From contig SXUP01000017.1 in NCBI GenBank assembly GCA_005790505.1, forward strand, positions 1 through 64,000: 64,000 nucleotides of DNA, written 5' to 3'. Position 1 is the stretch's first letter, and each line of letters starts with the position of its first letter. Made by a program: the position numbers and the translations under genes. Below are positions 1 through 9,460 of the stretch, piece after piece. The stretch comes from Actinomycetota bacterium (GTDB lineage: Bacteria; Actinomycetota; Acidimicrobiia; Acidimicrobiales; Ilumatobacteraceae). The notes beneath the pieces were generated by a model. That model was not told the origin of the DNA and did not search any database. It saw only the letters and a program-made list of their open reading frames with translations.

Positions 1-45
1 CTACGGATCAGAAGGTTGGGAGTTCAAGTCTCTCCGAGCGCGCCA
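1..45 (+). tRNA. tRNA-Arg (ACG), 3' part
   Basis: The window opens inside the anticodon loop. Bases 1-7 (CTACGGA) fit a seven-base loop with anticodon ACG. Bases 8-12 are the 3' anticodon stem, 13-17 the variable loop, 18-34 a paired T arm (GGGAG, loop TTCAAGT, CTCTC), 35-41 the 3' acceptor strand CGAGCGC, 42 the discriminator G and 43-45 an encoded CCA. The 5' half lies outside the window. It sits at the edge of the glycan locus. Confidence 0.9.
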
Positions 46-81
46 CACACTTACGCAGATGTGTCAACCCGTTAATTTAGT

Positions 82-87
82 TAGTAT
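82..87 (+). promoter_or_regulatory. Possible -10 element (TAGTAT)
   Basis: TAGTAT lies 8 bases before the ATG of the first glycosyltransferase, so the transcript would have almost no leader. No convincing -35 was seen. Confidence 0.35.
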
Positions 88-95
88 CTCTTTCT

Positions 96-995
96 ATGGA
101 AAACGCTCGCATAACATATGCGGTTCCATATTATTCGGGCCTTGGCTATCTACGCATGGCTCTGCAGAGTCTCATTGGCCAGGAGAATAAACACTGGTTA
201 GCCATTGTGCTCGATGATCGAGGTGGCGAGGATGCGGAAGAAACTGTTCGCTCATTTAACGACGATCGTATTTCTTATGTGAGAAATGAGACCAATCTTG
301 GTCTTTCAGGAAACTGGAACAAGGCTTTATCGCTAGTCACTACTGAACTAGTGACCATCTTTCATTCCGATGATGAGCTCGAAAGTAATTACACAGATCT
401 AATATTTGGATTAATGACACGATATCCAGAAGCCGTCGCTGGGCATTGTCGTGCACGAGTAATCGGACCAACCGGAAAAGCACTCTGGTCGTTGCCAGAC
501 GAAGTGAAAAAAATAATTCGTCCTAAGAGAATAGATGACATTGTGACCCAAGGTGAAGAAGGTTTATTGTCTTTAGTGAAGGGCGCGTGGATATTTTGTC
601 CAACATTGTGCTATCGCAAGAGTTTGCTTCCATCAGGAGGTTTCAGTAGTACATGGAAATTTGTGCTTGATGTTGATCTCACATCAAGAATCCTGTTTGA
701 TGGCGGCGTGGTAGTGGGGACTCCCACGGTGGGATATCGCTATCGAAGACATTTAACAAATCAAACTGCGTTGCTTACTGAGTCAAATATTAGATTCCAA
801 GAGGAAATCGATCATCTGAATCAAGTGTCACTGAGAAGTTCTGAGATTGGTTGGAAACGAGTCCAGCGAAGCGCCAATCGCAAAGTGATCGTGCGACTAC
901 ACATGCTGTACCAAGCGTTGCGTGCAATCGTCGAGCTGAAGTGGTTGCGCATATGGCCATTGTTGCATGGCGCAATTTTTGGCCATCTGAAATGA
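96..995 (+). CDS. Family 2 glycosyltransferase
   Basis: A 299-residue GT-A fold protein. The N-terminus has the GT2 pattern (TYAVPYYSGLGYLRMALQSL, then a VLDD acid pair near residue 40) and a HSDDE metal/nucleotide-binding motif near residue 90. No membrane segment or signal peptide is evident, so it probably adds a sugar to a lipid-linked glycan on the cytoplasmic side. The acceptor and donor cannot be told. Its stop overlaps the ATG of the following acyltransferase (ATGA at 992-995), so the two are translationally coupled. It is the first gene of the surface-glycan locus, about 50 bases after a tRNA. Confidence 0.88.
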   Translation: MENARITYAVPYYSGLGYLRMALQSLIGQENKHWLAIVLDDRGGEDAEETVRSFNDDRISYVRNETNLGLSGNWNKALSLVTTELVTIFHSDDELESNYTDLIFGLMTRYPEAVAGHCRARVIGPTGKALWSLPDEVKKIIRPKRIDDIVTQGEEGLLSLVKGAWIFCPTLCYRKSLLPSGGFSSTWKFVLDVDLTSRILFDGGVVVGTPTVGYRYRRHLTNQTALLTESNIRFQEEIDHLNQVSLRSSEIGWKRVQRSANRKVIVRLHMLYQALRAIVELKWLRIWPLLHGAIFGHLK

Positions 996-2125
996 TGAAT
1001 AAGTCCACCAGTCGGGTTGAACCAGAGTTACTGGCTCCAGATTTAAAGCGAATAGATGGCCTTGATGGAGTTCGCGCGTTTGCGGTGACGTTGGTGTTCA
1101 TCTCCCACTTCTTTATTGCTGTCCCAACATTGTTGGGCCAGGCCTGGTACCGAGTCTTTACTCGTGGGGGGTACCTCGGCGTGAATGGATTTTTCGTATT
1201 AAGTGGTTTTTTGATTACGTATCGTCTCCTGGGGACGGCACACCATGATGGTCATTTCCGCTGGCGTCAGTTTTATGCACATAGAGCAGTGCGGCTCTTC
1301 CCTGCAATGTTTTTTGTTCTTGGCGCACATTTTGTGTATGCAGTGCTATTTGACTATCCACCACTAGGTCTTGTGTCAGATGAGTGGACAATGGTCAAGT
1401 CAACAGTATTGCAATACGCAAACTGGGCGATTTATAAAAATCCGAATCTGTTTGTTGACAACGTATCACTTTGGTCTCTTTCAATTGAGGGGCAGTTTTA
1501 TATTTTTTGGCCAATTTTGGCTTTCTTCATTTTCCAGAAAATTGAAAAACACACGGTTTGCCTTCTGATTTTATCCGTGGTTATCACGGCTTCAATTGTT
1601 CAAAGCAGTCTCGTGTATGGGGAGCATGGCTGGTTTGCGGCGTATTTGCGCACTGACACTCGTGTGCAGAGTTTATTGGTCGGAGCAATGGGTGCTGCTC
1701 TATGGCTAAGGACTGATTTGATTAATGCAAGAGTGTTGCGAGTAATGAGTATTCCGGCGACATTGTGTGTGATTTTGATAGTGCGTTACAGCAAAGCAGA
1801 TGGTTCTTTTATATGGAACGGGGGAATGACACTGTTTGATATTTCCGTGTTGCTGGTTATTTTGGCACTTGCTAAAGATGCGTATCTTGGAAAAAGTCTG
1901 CTACAACTCGGCTTTGTAAATTGGGTAGGAAAAATTTCGTATGGTTTGTATTTGTGGCAAATTCCTGTATTTCGCGTCATTGAACGCCACGGAGCATCGT
2001 TGTCGAGCGTAATTCGTTGTTTTATTGCGCTTGGCGGGGTCTTTGGGATTAGTTCACTGTCGTGGTATCTGCTTGAAAAGCCATTGATGAAATCGCGGTG
2101 GGCAAGACAATTAGCTGGCGACTGA
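992..2125 (+). CDS. Acyltransferase 3 family membrane protein
   Basis: 377 residues from the ATG at 992, which overlaps the upstream stop; an open frame further upstream is only a shadow of the glycosyltransferase. Acyltransferase-3 hallmarks are the early IDGLDGVRAFAV...SH segment (conserved His on the first helix), a GGYLGVNGFFVLSGFLIT helix and HRAVRLFPA. About ten membrane helices follow. The family O-acylates surface sugars (O-acetylation of capsule, O-antigen or nodulation factors) at the membrane. The gene converges on and overlaps by 15 bases a second acyltransferase on the other strand. Confidence 0.88.
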   Translation: MMNKSTSRVEPELLAPDLKRIDGLDGVRAFAVTLVFISHFFIAVPTLLGQAWYRVFTRGGYLGVNGFFVLSGFLITYRLLGTAHHDGHFRWRQFYAHRAVRLFPAMFFVLGAHFVYAVLFDYPPLGLVSDEWTMVKSTVLQYANWAIYKNPNLFVDNVSLWSLSIEGQFYIFWPILAFFIFQKIEKHTVCLLILSVVITASIVQSSLVYGEHGWFAAYLRTDTRVQSLLVGAMGAALWLRTDLINARVLRVMSIPATLCVILIVRYSKADGSFIWNGGMTLFDISVLLVILALAKDAYLGKSLLQLGFVNWVGKISYGLYLWQIPVFRVIERHGASLSSVIRCFIALGGVFGISSLSWYLLEKPLMKSRWARQLAGD

Positions 2126-3226
2126 AAATAAACGCTTTTTCAAACCTAGAGCAGGTGCCTCGATTATCAACCATGAGGTGGCTGTAAATATTGCGGTCAC
2201 AAAGAGTGCCAGCAAGACCTGGAAAAGTTTGTCAGCAGTAGCGAAATTTCTTTCAATAAACTTAATAATTGGGTAGTGCCACAGGTAGATGCCATACGAT
2301 GTCTTGCCAATGACAACAATAAAGCGATGCGAAAGTACTTTGCTCAAAAAAAAGTTGCTGTCAGTAAGTCCTAAAACGATAAATGCCACCGATAATGCGA
2401 CAATTGTAAATCCGCCATTAAACATGTAATTTGTGTATGGCTTTGTTAGTTGAATATGCGCGAGAAGGACTACAACACCAACCAGGGCTAGCGATCTACA
2501 GATTTTAGTCGAGATGAGGTTGTGTCGGTATACAAATGCAGCAATGCATCCAATCAGAAGTGAATCAATACGCGCGTCAGTGCGCACAAAAACTGTAATT
2601 AGCTTGTAGGGGACATCACTTGGAGCCGTCCAGAGACTGTGGCGATGCCACATCACAAGAGCTACGACTAGTGCGATAAATAAAATCTTGATTGCAGCAC
2701 TTCTAGTTGCCTTCGTGAGGAGAATCAGGGCGGCTGGCCAGATGATATAAAACTGCTCTTCAATTGACAATGACCACAAATATCCAAGGTCTCCAAATGA
2801 TTGCGGAAAGCTGTATACATATTGCCAGTTGAGGTAGTAAAAAAAACTGGCAAAAATACCAGGAGAAATCGCAGAAAATGACTCTCCATCAAGGACCGTG
2901 ATGATGCTGTAAAGAAGCAGGAGAACTGTGAGTGCCGGCAAAAGCCGCAAGAATCGGCGCCCGTAGAAGCGAAGCAGGTAGATCTTGTTGTGCGCTTCTT
3001 GCTCATTGAGAAGCAGAGACGTGATGAGGAACCCGCTCAGGACAAAAAAGATGTCGACCCCAAGATAACCACCACGAAAGAAATGATCAAGGGGTGATAC
3101 TCCGGTAAGTGCGTTATCTCTGTCAAATATGTGCAAGTGTCTTAGCAGAACCAGAATGACTGCCATGCCACGTAGGCCATCAAGTGAGCGAATATGTCCA
3201 AGGTGTTGACGAGAGCCACTAGTCAT
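2111..3226 (-). CDS. Acyltransferase 3 family membrane protein
   Basis: 371 residues from the ATG at 3226, chosen because it overlaps the end of the upstream gene by 8 bases and because the conserved domain (IRSLDGLRGMAVILVLLRH) starts directly after it. GGYLGVDIFFVLSGFLIT and GRRFLRLLPALT are typical of the family. It resembles the protein at 992-2125 in order of motifs but differs enough not to be a recent copy. Likely a sugar O-acyltransferase; last gene of a run that reads leftward from 5533. Confidence 0.88.
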   Translation of the reverse strand: MTSGSRQHLGHIRSLDGLRGMAVILVLLRHLHIFDRDNALTGVSPLDHFFRGGYLGVDIFFVLSGFLITSLLLNEQEAHNKIYLLRFYGRRFLRLLPALTVLLLLYSIITVLDGESFSAISPGIFASFFYYLNWQYVYSFPQSFGDLGYLWSLSIEEQFYIIWPAALILLTKATRSAAIKILFIALVVALVMWHRHSLWTAPSDVPYKLITVFVRTDARIDSLLIGCIAAFVYRHNLISTKICRSLALVGVVVLLAHIQLTKPYTNYMFNGGFTIVALSVAFIVLGLTDSNFFLSKVLSHRFIVVIGKTSYGIYLWHYPIIKFIERNFATADKLFQVLLALFVTAIFTATSWLIIEAPALGLKKRLFSVAS

Positions 3227-4088
3227 GGCGTGAATGACGAAGGCGCTCAACGAACTGCAGTATTTTTGTACCGGCAAGATTAGAGATTCCAAGTTTGCGC
3301 TTCGCTGCATCAAAAACACGCAGAGCTATTTTGTCGAGATAGATCAAGATTCTTTTTGAACCATCGGTAGGCCTAGCTCGGTAATCCGTTGATTTAACAA
3401 TTGGTTTGTCTTCGTGAGTGAAGTAATAAAGTGCCATTGATTGTCGGGCCATGCCGTCTGGACACTGAAGTGGTTCCGGGTGTCCGTGAAAAGAAGTGGC
3501 GTCAGTGGCAAAAATAAGAACACGATTGCCGAACGGGTGCACAACAGTTTCTGCTCGGGACATTGTTGCATCCCAAAGTTCTAGCCCTCCACCGTATTCG
3601 GCGAGCCAGTTCTCGTTGCAATACAGCAAAAGATTGAGGCGTCGTTTCCAATGCCGATAATGTGGATGAACCGTGAAGTCAGCGTGCATGTTGAGGAACC
3701 CCCCACGCAAGGACTGATGGAGTCCGCCTCCTTCAAAAGTTGGATCCACTATTAGATTGGGTATTCCTGTGAGTTCTTCTAAAATTGCAATAAATTCTGG
3801 TGAGTTCAGTTCAGCGGCTATTTGACGCAAAGTTGGCCCCCAAGTGGATGGCTCGGAGTTGGCAAACTTTCGCTCGTTTATGTGTAGGTATCCCGTCCAC
3901 TGTTCTTTGCTTACAAGGTCAAAATCGGTCAGTGCACGTTGAAAGACTTGTGGTGTTAGAAACTCATCAATGACGACATGTTTATAGGGATGACCAGTGC
4001 TGAATCCTTCCTTGAGGGCTGGCAATCTTTTCCTGAGTTCCAAAAGGTCAAGAACTGTCGTTCCATTTGATGGACTATCAGCATTCAT
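3219..4088 (-). CDS. 2-oxoglutarate/Fe(II)-dependent oxygenase
   Basis: 289 residues with the double-stranded beta-helix signature of prolyl-4-hydroxylase-like enzymes: iron ligands His135-x-Asp137 (in NMHADFTVHP), a distal His near 201 (SFHGHPEPL) and the 2-oxoglutarate-binding Arg near 215 (MARQSMALYYF). Proteins of this type inside glycan loci may hydroxylate a sugar, lipid or peptide; the substrate here is unknown. Soluble, no signal peptide. Its ATG overlaps the stop of the upstream GT2-methyltransferase fusion (ATGA) and its own stop overlaps the following acyltransferase start, so the three form one operon. Confidence 0.85.
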   Translation of the reverse strand: MNADSPSNGTTVLDLLELRKRLPALKEGFSTGHPYKHVVIDEFLTPQVFQRALTDFDLVSKEQWTGYLHINERKFANSEPSTWGPTLRQIAAELNSPEFIAILEELTGIPNLIVDPTFEGGGLHQSLRGGFLNMHADFTVHPHYRHWKRRLNLLLYCNENWLAEYGGGLELWDATMSRAETVVHPFGNRVLIFATDATSFHGHPEPLQCPDGMARQSMALYYFTHEDKPIVKSTDYRARPTDGSKRILIYLDKIALRVFDAAKRKLGISNLAGTKILQFVERLRHSRHD

Positions 4089-5533
4089 GGCTTGAGTTCA
4101 TAGATGAATTGATAGGCGAAAAAGGGTGGGCGGAGTTTGATAAGGAATTTATCTAAAAGTCGAAAAGGGGCAATTGCAAACTTTGGAACCTTGGTGTTGC
4201 CCCGTGAAAGAATATCAAATGGAAAACCCGTGCATGACACTCGTTGCACGCTGTATCCTGCCGTGCGAGCAAGACGCTCGAAACTGCGGCGGGTGAAGAA
4301 ACGCACGTGTGTCTGGTCAAGAATCCCTCTGCGATCGTAATCAAAGAATCCAAATAAGGTCCTTAATCGGGGATACCAATGCCCAAAGTTTGGGATGCTG
4401 ACGAGAAGACTTCCGCCAACGTCGAGCACACTTCTGATTTCTTTCAAAAGGACATCGGGCTGTCGCACATGCTCAACAACGTCGGCACAAAGGACAATGT
4501 CAAATGGCCCCGGAAGATCTTTTGGAAGACCGCTGTCGAGGTCGGCTTGAATGAATTTGTCAAGGCGATCTTCGACGAGAGCATGACACTCAACGTCAAC
4601 ACCAACGACGACGTGACCAAGTGCACGAACGCGCTCGCCAAGAGAGCCATCAGAGCAACCGATATCAAGGACATGGCAGTTGGATTTTTTGCTGAGTTGA
4701 TGAAGCAAGATCCCGTGTGACGAATCACCCGATGCCTTTATCTCATAGGCGTGATTTTGTAGAACATATTTACCTGATCCAAAGCCCATTTTATGAAGTC
4801 GATAGCGCAAGGTCTCAATCATCACTTGACGGCCATATTTGAGACCATCAACATGGCAAATTTCATCTCCATAGTATGTCGGTATCGGGATTTCTACAAT
4901 TCGAGCCCCTGAGGCGTGTAGTTGCAAAATGATCTGCGTATCAAAATCAAATCCATCTGAGTTGCACTGGAGAGCAAGCTTTTGCAATGTCAACATTGAG
5001 TACGCGCGGTAGCCACTGTGCCACTCAGACAGGGTGGTTCCAGTCATCGCATTTTCCCAGCGAGTCAATATTTTGTTGCCGACGAATTTGTAAAGTGGCA
5101 TTCCACCGTTGCGCGCCGCGCCGCGCTGCATCATGCGCGAACCAAAGACGGCGTCAGCGGAGCCATTAAGCAAAGGCGCAATCATCTCGGGCAAGATCTC
5201 GGGAGCATATTGACCGTCGCCGTGCAAGAGAACAACGATGTCAAGACCAAGCTCCGATGCCCAGACGTATCCAGCCTTTTGGTTGCCTCCATAACCCAGA
5301 TTGACTGGGTGTCGAACAATGTGAAGGGGCAGATGAGAAGTTGACTTTTGATAATCAAGTGCCATTTCGTGGGTACGATCATGGCTGGCGTCATCGCAGA
5401 CCAGGACCGCAGAAATATCTGGAGCTAATTTTGCAGGGATTCGGTTCAAAACATCAGTGAGGGTGGATTCTGCGTTGTATGCAACGATCAAAATACCAAT
5501 TTTTGGGGAGGGGATTTGTTGACTTTGGGTCAC
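4085..5533 (-). CDS. GT2 glycosyltransferase fused to SAM methyltransferase
   Basis: A 482-residue two-domain protein. Residues about 10-240 are a dolichyl-phosphate-mannose-synthase-like GT2 (LIVAYNAESTL, VCDDASHD, HGDGQYAPE, VFGSR, LSEWHSGYRAYS). Residues about 285-430 are a class I SAM methyltransferase (VLDIGCSDGSLGERV, then FDIVLCADVVEHVRQPD). No membrane segments. The fusion suggests that one protein makes or transfers a polyprenyl-phosphate sugar and methylates a sugar or lipid in the same pathway. It is the first gene of the leftward operon, 4 bases from the end of the large membrane protein upstream. Confidence 0.86.
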   Translation of the reverse strand: MTQSQQIPSPKIGILIVAYNAESTLTDVLNRIPAKLAPDISAVLVCDDASHDRTHEMALDYQKSTSHLPLHIVRHPVNLGYGGNQKAGYVWASELGLDIVVLLHGDGQYAPEILPEMIAPLLNGSADAVFGSRMMQRGAARNGGMPLYKFVGNKILTRWENAMTGTTLSEWHSGYRAYSMLTLQKLALQCNSDGFDFDTQIILQLHASGARIVEIPIPTYYGDEICHVDGLKYGRQVMIETLRYRLHKMGFGSGKYVLQNHAYEIKASGDSSHGILLHQLSKKSNCHVLDIGCSDGSLGERVRALGHVVVGVDVECHALVEDRLDKFIQADLDSGLPKDLPGPFDIVLCADVVEHVRQPDVLLKEIRSVLDVGGSLLVSIPNFGHWYPRLRTLFGFFDYDRRGILDQTHVRFFTRRSFERLARTAGYSVQRVSCTGFPFDILSRGNTKVPKFAIAPFRLLDKFLIKLRPPFFAYQFIYELKP

Positions 5534-5537
5534 TGGC

Positions 5538-8500
5538 TCAATCTATCTTGCTCAATGCAATTGACGTATCACCAAGTGGTGCGTCAGATTGCAGGACAAT
5601 CTGATTGGTTTCCCATCCAAACCAAGTAGGGCACGATGCCACTTGGGCTCCTCCGACCTGCCTGCCGTTATCTGTGCTGAATGCAATTGCGCGCTTGGCG
5701 TCAAGACCTTCATCGTAGAGCAGTAGTTCGTTGTCGGGAAAACCGTTTTTGCTGCGAAGAATCATCCACGAAAAATCACGGTAGTTGGGTGGTAAATCAA
5801 GCAGGGTGAGATATTTTGGCTCGGCACTCAGACCAATCAAAATTTTTCCGTTATCTGAAGACTTAATCTTTGGTGGATCAAATTGACCAACTATTTGTCC
5901 GGCAGCAGGCTCAACAACTTTCATCGTGACGCCGTCTACGAGTAATGAAGACAGCAATGGCGCTGAACCAAACATGCGTGTAAGGGGCACTAATTGGTCG
6001 TCTCGCACAGCAAAAATGGCGATGTCTGAATCTGAGACATCTGGAGTTGTTAGCGGAATTTCAAACCAGAAACCTGGCTGGGGACCAGTGCTATAAATAC
6101 TGATGCCTAGGTCATTGCGTGACAGGGAGGTTGTTCCGGTATGAATCACTTTGTTGTTCTGAGATACGACAATTTTGGTGGGAGTATCGTCAAGACTTGG
6201 TGTCCATCCGTGCAAGATGAGAACTCCAGTGACTTCTGAGCGAGTGATCGGTATTCCAGCAGAGTCTGGTCGCGTTGTCATGAACTGTCCAGCATGTCCC
6301 CACCTACATGTCACTACTGACTCACTTGTGGTCGCGTCGAAAGTGCTCCGAAGCATACGTTTCTCTTGGCTAATTGAAGGTCTTGGCGGGGTTGTTGGTG
6401 AGAGACCCGCACCTAGTTTCAGGTCATTACGAATCAGTAACGTTTCACCAAGATATTCAAGCCACGGAGAATAGTGTCGTAGAATGTATTCACTAATGTC
6501 GTAGTGGCGAACGGCGTTTTCGACTTGATCCCATTCATTGAGCCCGCCAGCAGATGCATAAACAACAACCTCTGGGCGTTGGAGGCGCATTGAATTAATT
6601 ACCTGTGCCTGGCTTTTTGCAGTTGCACTCTGCACTACATAACTAAATTGTGTATCGGGGATTTTTGCGAGCAGAAAGTTGTATAGAGAAGACGAATTAC
6701 TGAAGTCATAGACTTTTGATTGCTTGCCGAAGTTTTGTTTGAAAAAATCTTTGAGGGCTACTACTTTGTTTACGTAGGAAATGTCCGCGTAGTAACCCAA
6801 ACGCTGCACTGTCGCTGGGTAGTTGGCAACTGTGTGAACACGACTTGGAAGCGATGTCACGGTCTGGTCGAGCGCACTCACTAAAGGCGCGCCGGGCAAG
6901 AGAAGCAGCGGTCCAATAAACAACCAGATCCAGGCGCGGCCCTGAATCTGTATGTTGACTGCTCGAAATGGTTGGGCGAGATTGCCAAGTAATTCTCCAC
7001 CACGCTGAATGACATAGATCAGTACAGGCAACATGGCAATGAGTGATTGATAAACATGCTGATCTGGCCGTGTTGTTGTCTTCCGAAAAAAGAGAGCTCC
7101 ACCGATGGCGAGTGCCAGGATCGTCCAATCTTCACTTGTCATTGGCCGGCGGGTACGAAAACGCCAGATTACGAAGAACCCAACGAGAAGAACCAATATT
7201 GGCGTGATAACTAAAATGCCTGTAGGTGTCTGGTAGTTGCCTAAATCAACATTGAGTGGCACTGCGGTTTCGAGATACCAACCTGCTGGGAAAGTTCGCC
7301 ACCAACTTATGAAGCCTGAAAGGACATTGGCTTGGTCAAGTATTACACCAGCGACGGCCACGATAAATGCGCCGCTCAACCCAAGACGCAGTGCCAGCGA
7401 ACGATGCGTCCAAGGCTTGACGCCTTCCCGCCAGTCGTATAAATCAATTATTAAAGCCAAAAGTCCGACGGCTATGAGGTACACAATCATCTCTGAAGCC
7501 AATATTGTTGTAACTACGAGAGAAGCAGCAAGGCACAATGCGCTAGTCCATGTCCGTTTTTTTACGAACCACAAGATGGGAAGGCCTATGAGTGCAAGTG
7601 GAATGAAGCGAAATATGAAGAGTGTTGCATCGCCCCGCAAGACATCGGCAAAGCTCCACAAGAATTTTTGGGGGAAGAAGAAAAAGACGGCAATGATGCT
7701 CAAAAATGCCACGTTGCGACGAGCGAAAAAAGCCGAACAGAGATACAAGGAAACGATTAAGAGCGGGATAAAAATAAGCTCTGTTCCGACGATGAGTCCC
7801 CAGAAGGACGTTTCAAATAGTTGAAAACTGATTCTTGGTACGATCGCGGCAGGCAGAAATCCGACATTGAAAAAAAAGTCTTTCCAAGGGAGTTCTCCAT
7901 TTTGCCAACGGAGGCCACCAGTGAGGCTTTCACCGTGATGAAACACATCAAGTTCATTGACGTCTCCCACGGCATGGCTCGTAAAAAGAAATAGAAGGAC
8001 AGGAACAACGAGGAACGTGATTCGGGAACGCTCAAGGGCTGCGATTGCGACTGAACGTTTTTGTAGAAGTCTGCGAATGTCAAAAGATATGAGCATGAGT
8101 GTGGGGACGACAACCCAGGAAAGTGGCAGCCAAGAAAGGGAGCGCGTTCTATTTTCACTTGCCACAAATACTGTGGTTTTATGCGATACGTACCAAAGTG
8201 CTGGCAGCACGAGCCATGTTGCCATAATCGTCAGACTTGACCTCAATGTTTTGGCGCCATCAGTGTTGGTAGTTGGCCAAAATCGCACGACCGACCTAGC
8301 GATAAGCTGGGGTATAAGTCCTCCGATGAGCGTTCCCGCGACGAGTATGAGCCACAGATAGTCAGAGGTAACAGGACGTGCCTGAATGAAAGCCACGATC
8401 AATGTGAGTGCGACGATGCTGGAACGAAGGAGACCGAAAACGGGTGACGTAATGGCCCCCGTTACGTCAGGATCAATATTCCAGATCTTAAAATCTTCCT

Positions 8501-8807
8501 TGTCGTTTTCAAGTGGCAAGAGAAAAGTCAAAAATGGCAGGCGTCTAGCGAACTTCGGGATAAGCATGTAGGTGCCAAATGCAACTACGGGTAAGACGGT
8601 GACCCAGATGATAAACACCCACCACAATTGGTTGGGATCAAAGTTGTATACCAGTGCGTATCCCATGTGATCTGTTTTAGGTGGAGACGAGGCAGGGAGC
8701 AATAGTGCACAGGCTATTGCTGCACAGGAGCCGACAAAGACCGAAAGAAAAAATCTTAAAGTGTATCGAAAAGCGATGCTTAGTATCCGTCCCATTTCGA
8801 TATTCAT
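5538..8807 (-). CDS. Very large polytopic membrane protein, GT-C-like
   Basis: 1089 residues. Roughly the first 650 hold many membrane helices; the last 450 or so are a soluble, probably extracytoplasmic, beta-rich region. An early outside loop carries an acidic/His motif (DVNELDVFHHGESL) followed by GGLRWQNGELPWKDFFF, reminiscent of the metal-binding loop of GT-C glycosyltransferases that use polyprenyl-phosphate sugars. No named family was recognised with confidence. The start ATG at 8807 lies 9 bases after a TAAGAT hexamer. Its position between a GT2-methyltransferase fusion and a methyltransferase supports a role in surface-glycan assembly. Confidence 0.7.
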   Translation of the reverse strand: MNIEMGRILSIAFRYTLRFFLSVFVGSCAAIACALLLPASSPPKTDHMGYALVYNFDPNQLWWVFIIWVTVLPVVAFGTYMLIPKFARRLPFLTFLLPLENDKEDFKIWNIDPDVTGAITSPVFGLLRSSIVALTLIVAFIQARPVTSDYLWLILVAGTLIGGLIPQLIARSVVRFWPTTNTDGAKTLRSSLTIMATWLVLPALWYVSHKTTVFVASENRTRSLSWLPLSWVVVPTLMLISFDIRRLLQKRSVAIAALERSRITFLVVPVLLFLFTSHAVGDVNELDVFHHGESLTGGLRWQNGELPWKDFFFNVGFLPAAIVPRISFQLFETSFWGLIVGTELIFIPLLIVSLYLCSAFFARRNVAFLSIIAVFFFFPQKFLWSFADVLRGDATLFIFRFIPLALIGLPILWFVKKRTWTSALCLAASLVVTTILASEMIVYLIAVGLLALIIDLYDWREGVKPWTHRSLALRLGLSGAFIVAVAGVILDQANVLSGFISWWRTFPAGWYLETAVPLNVDLGNYQTPTGILVITPILVLLVGFFVIWRFRTRRPMTSEDWTILALAIGGALFFRKTTTRPDQHVYQSLIAMLPVLIYVIQRGGELLGNLAQPFRAVNIQIQGRAWIWLFIGPLLLLPGAPLVSALDQTVTSLPSRVHTVANYPATVQRLGYYADISYVNKVVALKDFFKQNFGKQSKVYDFSNSSSLYNFLLAKIPDTQFSYVVQSATAKSQAQVINSMRLQRPEVVVYASAGGLNEWDQVENAVRHYDISEYILRHYSPWLEYLGETLLIRNDLKLGAGLSPTTPPRPSISQEKRMLRSTFDATTSESVVTCRWGHAGQFMTTRPDSAGIPITRSEVTGVLILHGWTPSLDDTPTKIVVSQNNKVIHTGTTSLSRNDLGISIYSTGPQPGFWFEIPLTTPDVSDSDIAIFAVRDDQLVPLTRMFGSAPLLSSLLVDGVTMKVVEPAAGQIVGQFDPPKIKSSDNGKILIGLSAEPKYLTLLDLPPNYRDFSWMILRSKNGFPDNELLLYDEGLDAKRAIAFSTDNGRQVGGAQVASCPTWFGWETNQIVLQSDAPLGDTSIALSKID

Positions 8808-8854
8808 AGTATTTCTATCTTACTGCTATACAAGTTGTCCCACGAAATAAATCA

Positions 8855-9460
8855 CTAATTAGTCGGCGGTTTGCTGACATGAATCCATTCGTTGTATGTA
8901 AACCAACGGCCAACAAAAGCAGGAAACGGAAAAGACTGGGAAGAGATTTTCTCGCATTTGACAGTCGTAGTGAGTTGTTGTAATGCATCAAGGTCAAAGT
9001 ACGTAATGTGCGTTGAGTCAGATGCAAACCCGCGTTGCTGAGGGCAAATGATGATTAGGCGTCCTTGTGGTGAAAGATATTGCAGGTATGTCTCTAGTAT
9101 TGCCAGCGCTTCAGCCAGGGTGAGATGTTCAAGGACGTGTGAAAACAAGAGCGTGTCAAAAGTTCCATTCGTTGAACTGGCTGCAGAGAGAAAATTGTCG
9201 GCAGTAAAAGCAGTGAAGCCACGTTGCGTGCAGATCGCCACACTCGCAGAATTGTGGTCGACACCTACTGCGCAAGAATCTAAAAAGTTCAAGTTACGTC
9301 CGATCCCGCAACCGACTTCGAGAACGCGTCCCGTGGCCAGTCGCCTAATCTTCCAGCGATATGGTTGTCCACCAACTAGGCGCGAAATGAATCGACTAGA
9401 AAGTGCCGTCAGTCGCGCGGTATATGCTTCTGAAGTCGTCGAATCGTCTGAAGTGTTCAT
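8855..9460 (-). CDS. Class I SAM-dependent methyltransferase
   Basis: 201 residues from the ATG at 9460, whose ATGA overlap with the upstream gene decides the start over an in-frame upstream ATG. The SAM-binding motif is VLEVGCGIGRN, followed by VGVDHN and the FSHVLEHL motif typical of methyltransferase type 11. Soluble. Likely methylates a sugar or lipid head group of the locus product; the target is not visible. Weak Trp/Phe-rich C-terminus (FVGRWFTYNEWIHV). Confidence 0.85.
   Translation of the reverse strand: MNTSDDSTTSEAYTARLTALSSRFISRLVGGQPYRWKIRRLATGRVLEVGCGIGRNLNFLDSCAVGVDHNSASVAICTQRGFTAFTADNFLSAASSTNGTFDTLLFSHVLEHLTLAEALAILETYLQYLSPQGRLIIICPQQRGFASDSTHITYFDLDALQQLTTTVKCEKISSQSFPFPAFVGRWFTYNEWIHVSKPPTN

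Noticed and set aside
1-45. A phage-type attachment site at the tRNA-Arg 3' end
   Set aside because: I saw no second copy of the tRNA 3' end and no integrase in the window, so only the general idea of a variable locus is kept.
7237-7824. 195-codon plus-strand frame inside the 1089-residue membrane protein
   Set aside because: Lys/Arg/Thr-rich translation of the strand opposite hydrophobic codons; no family pattern or ribosome site.
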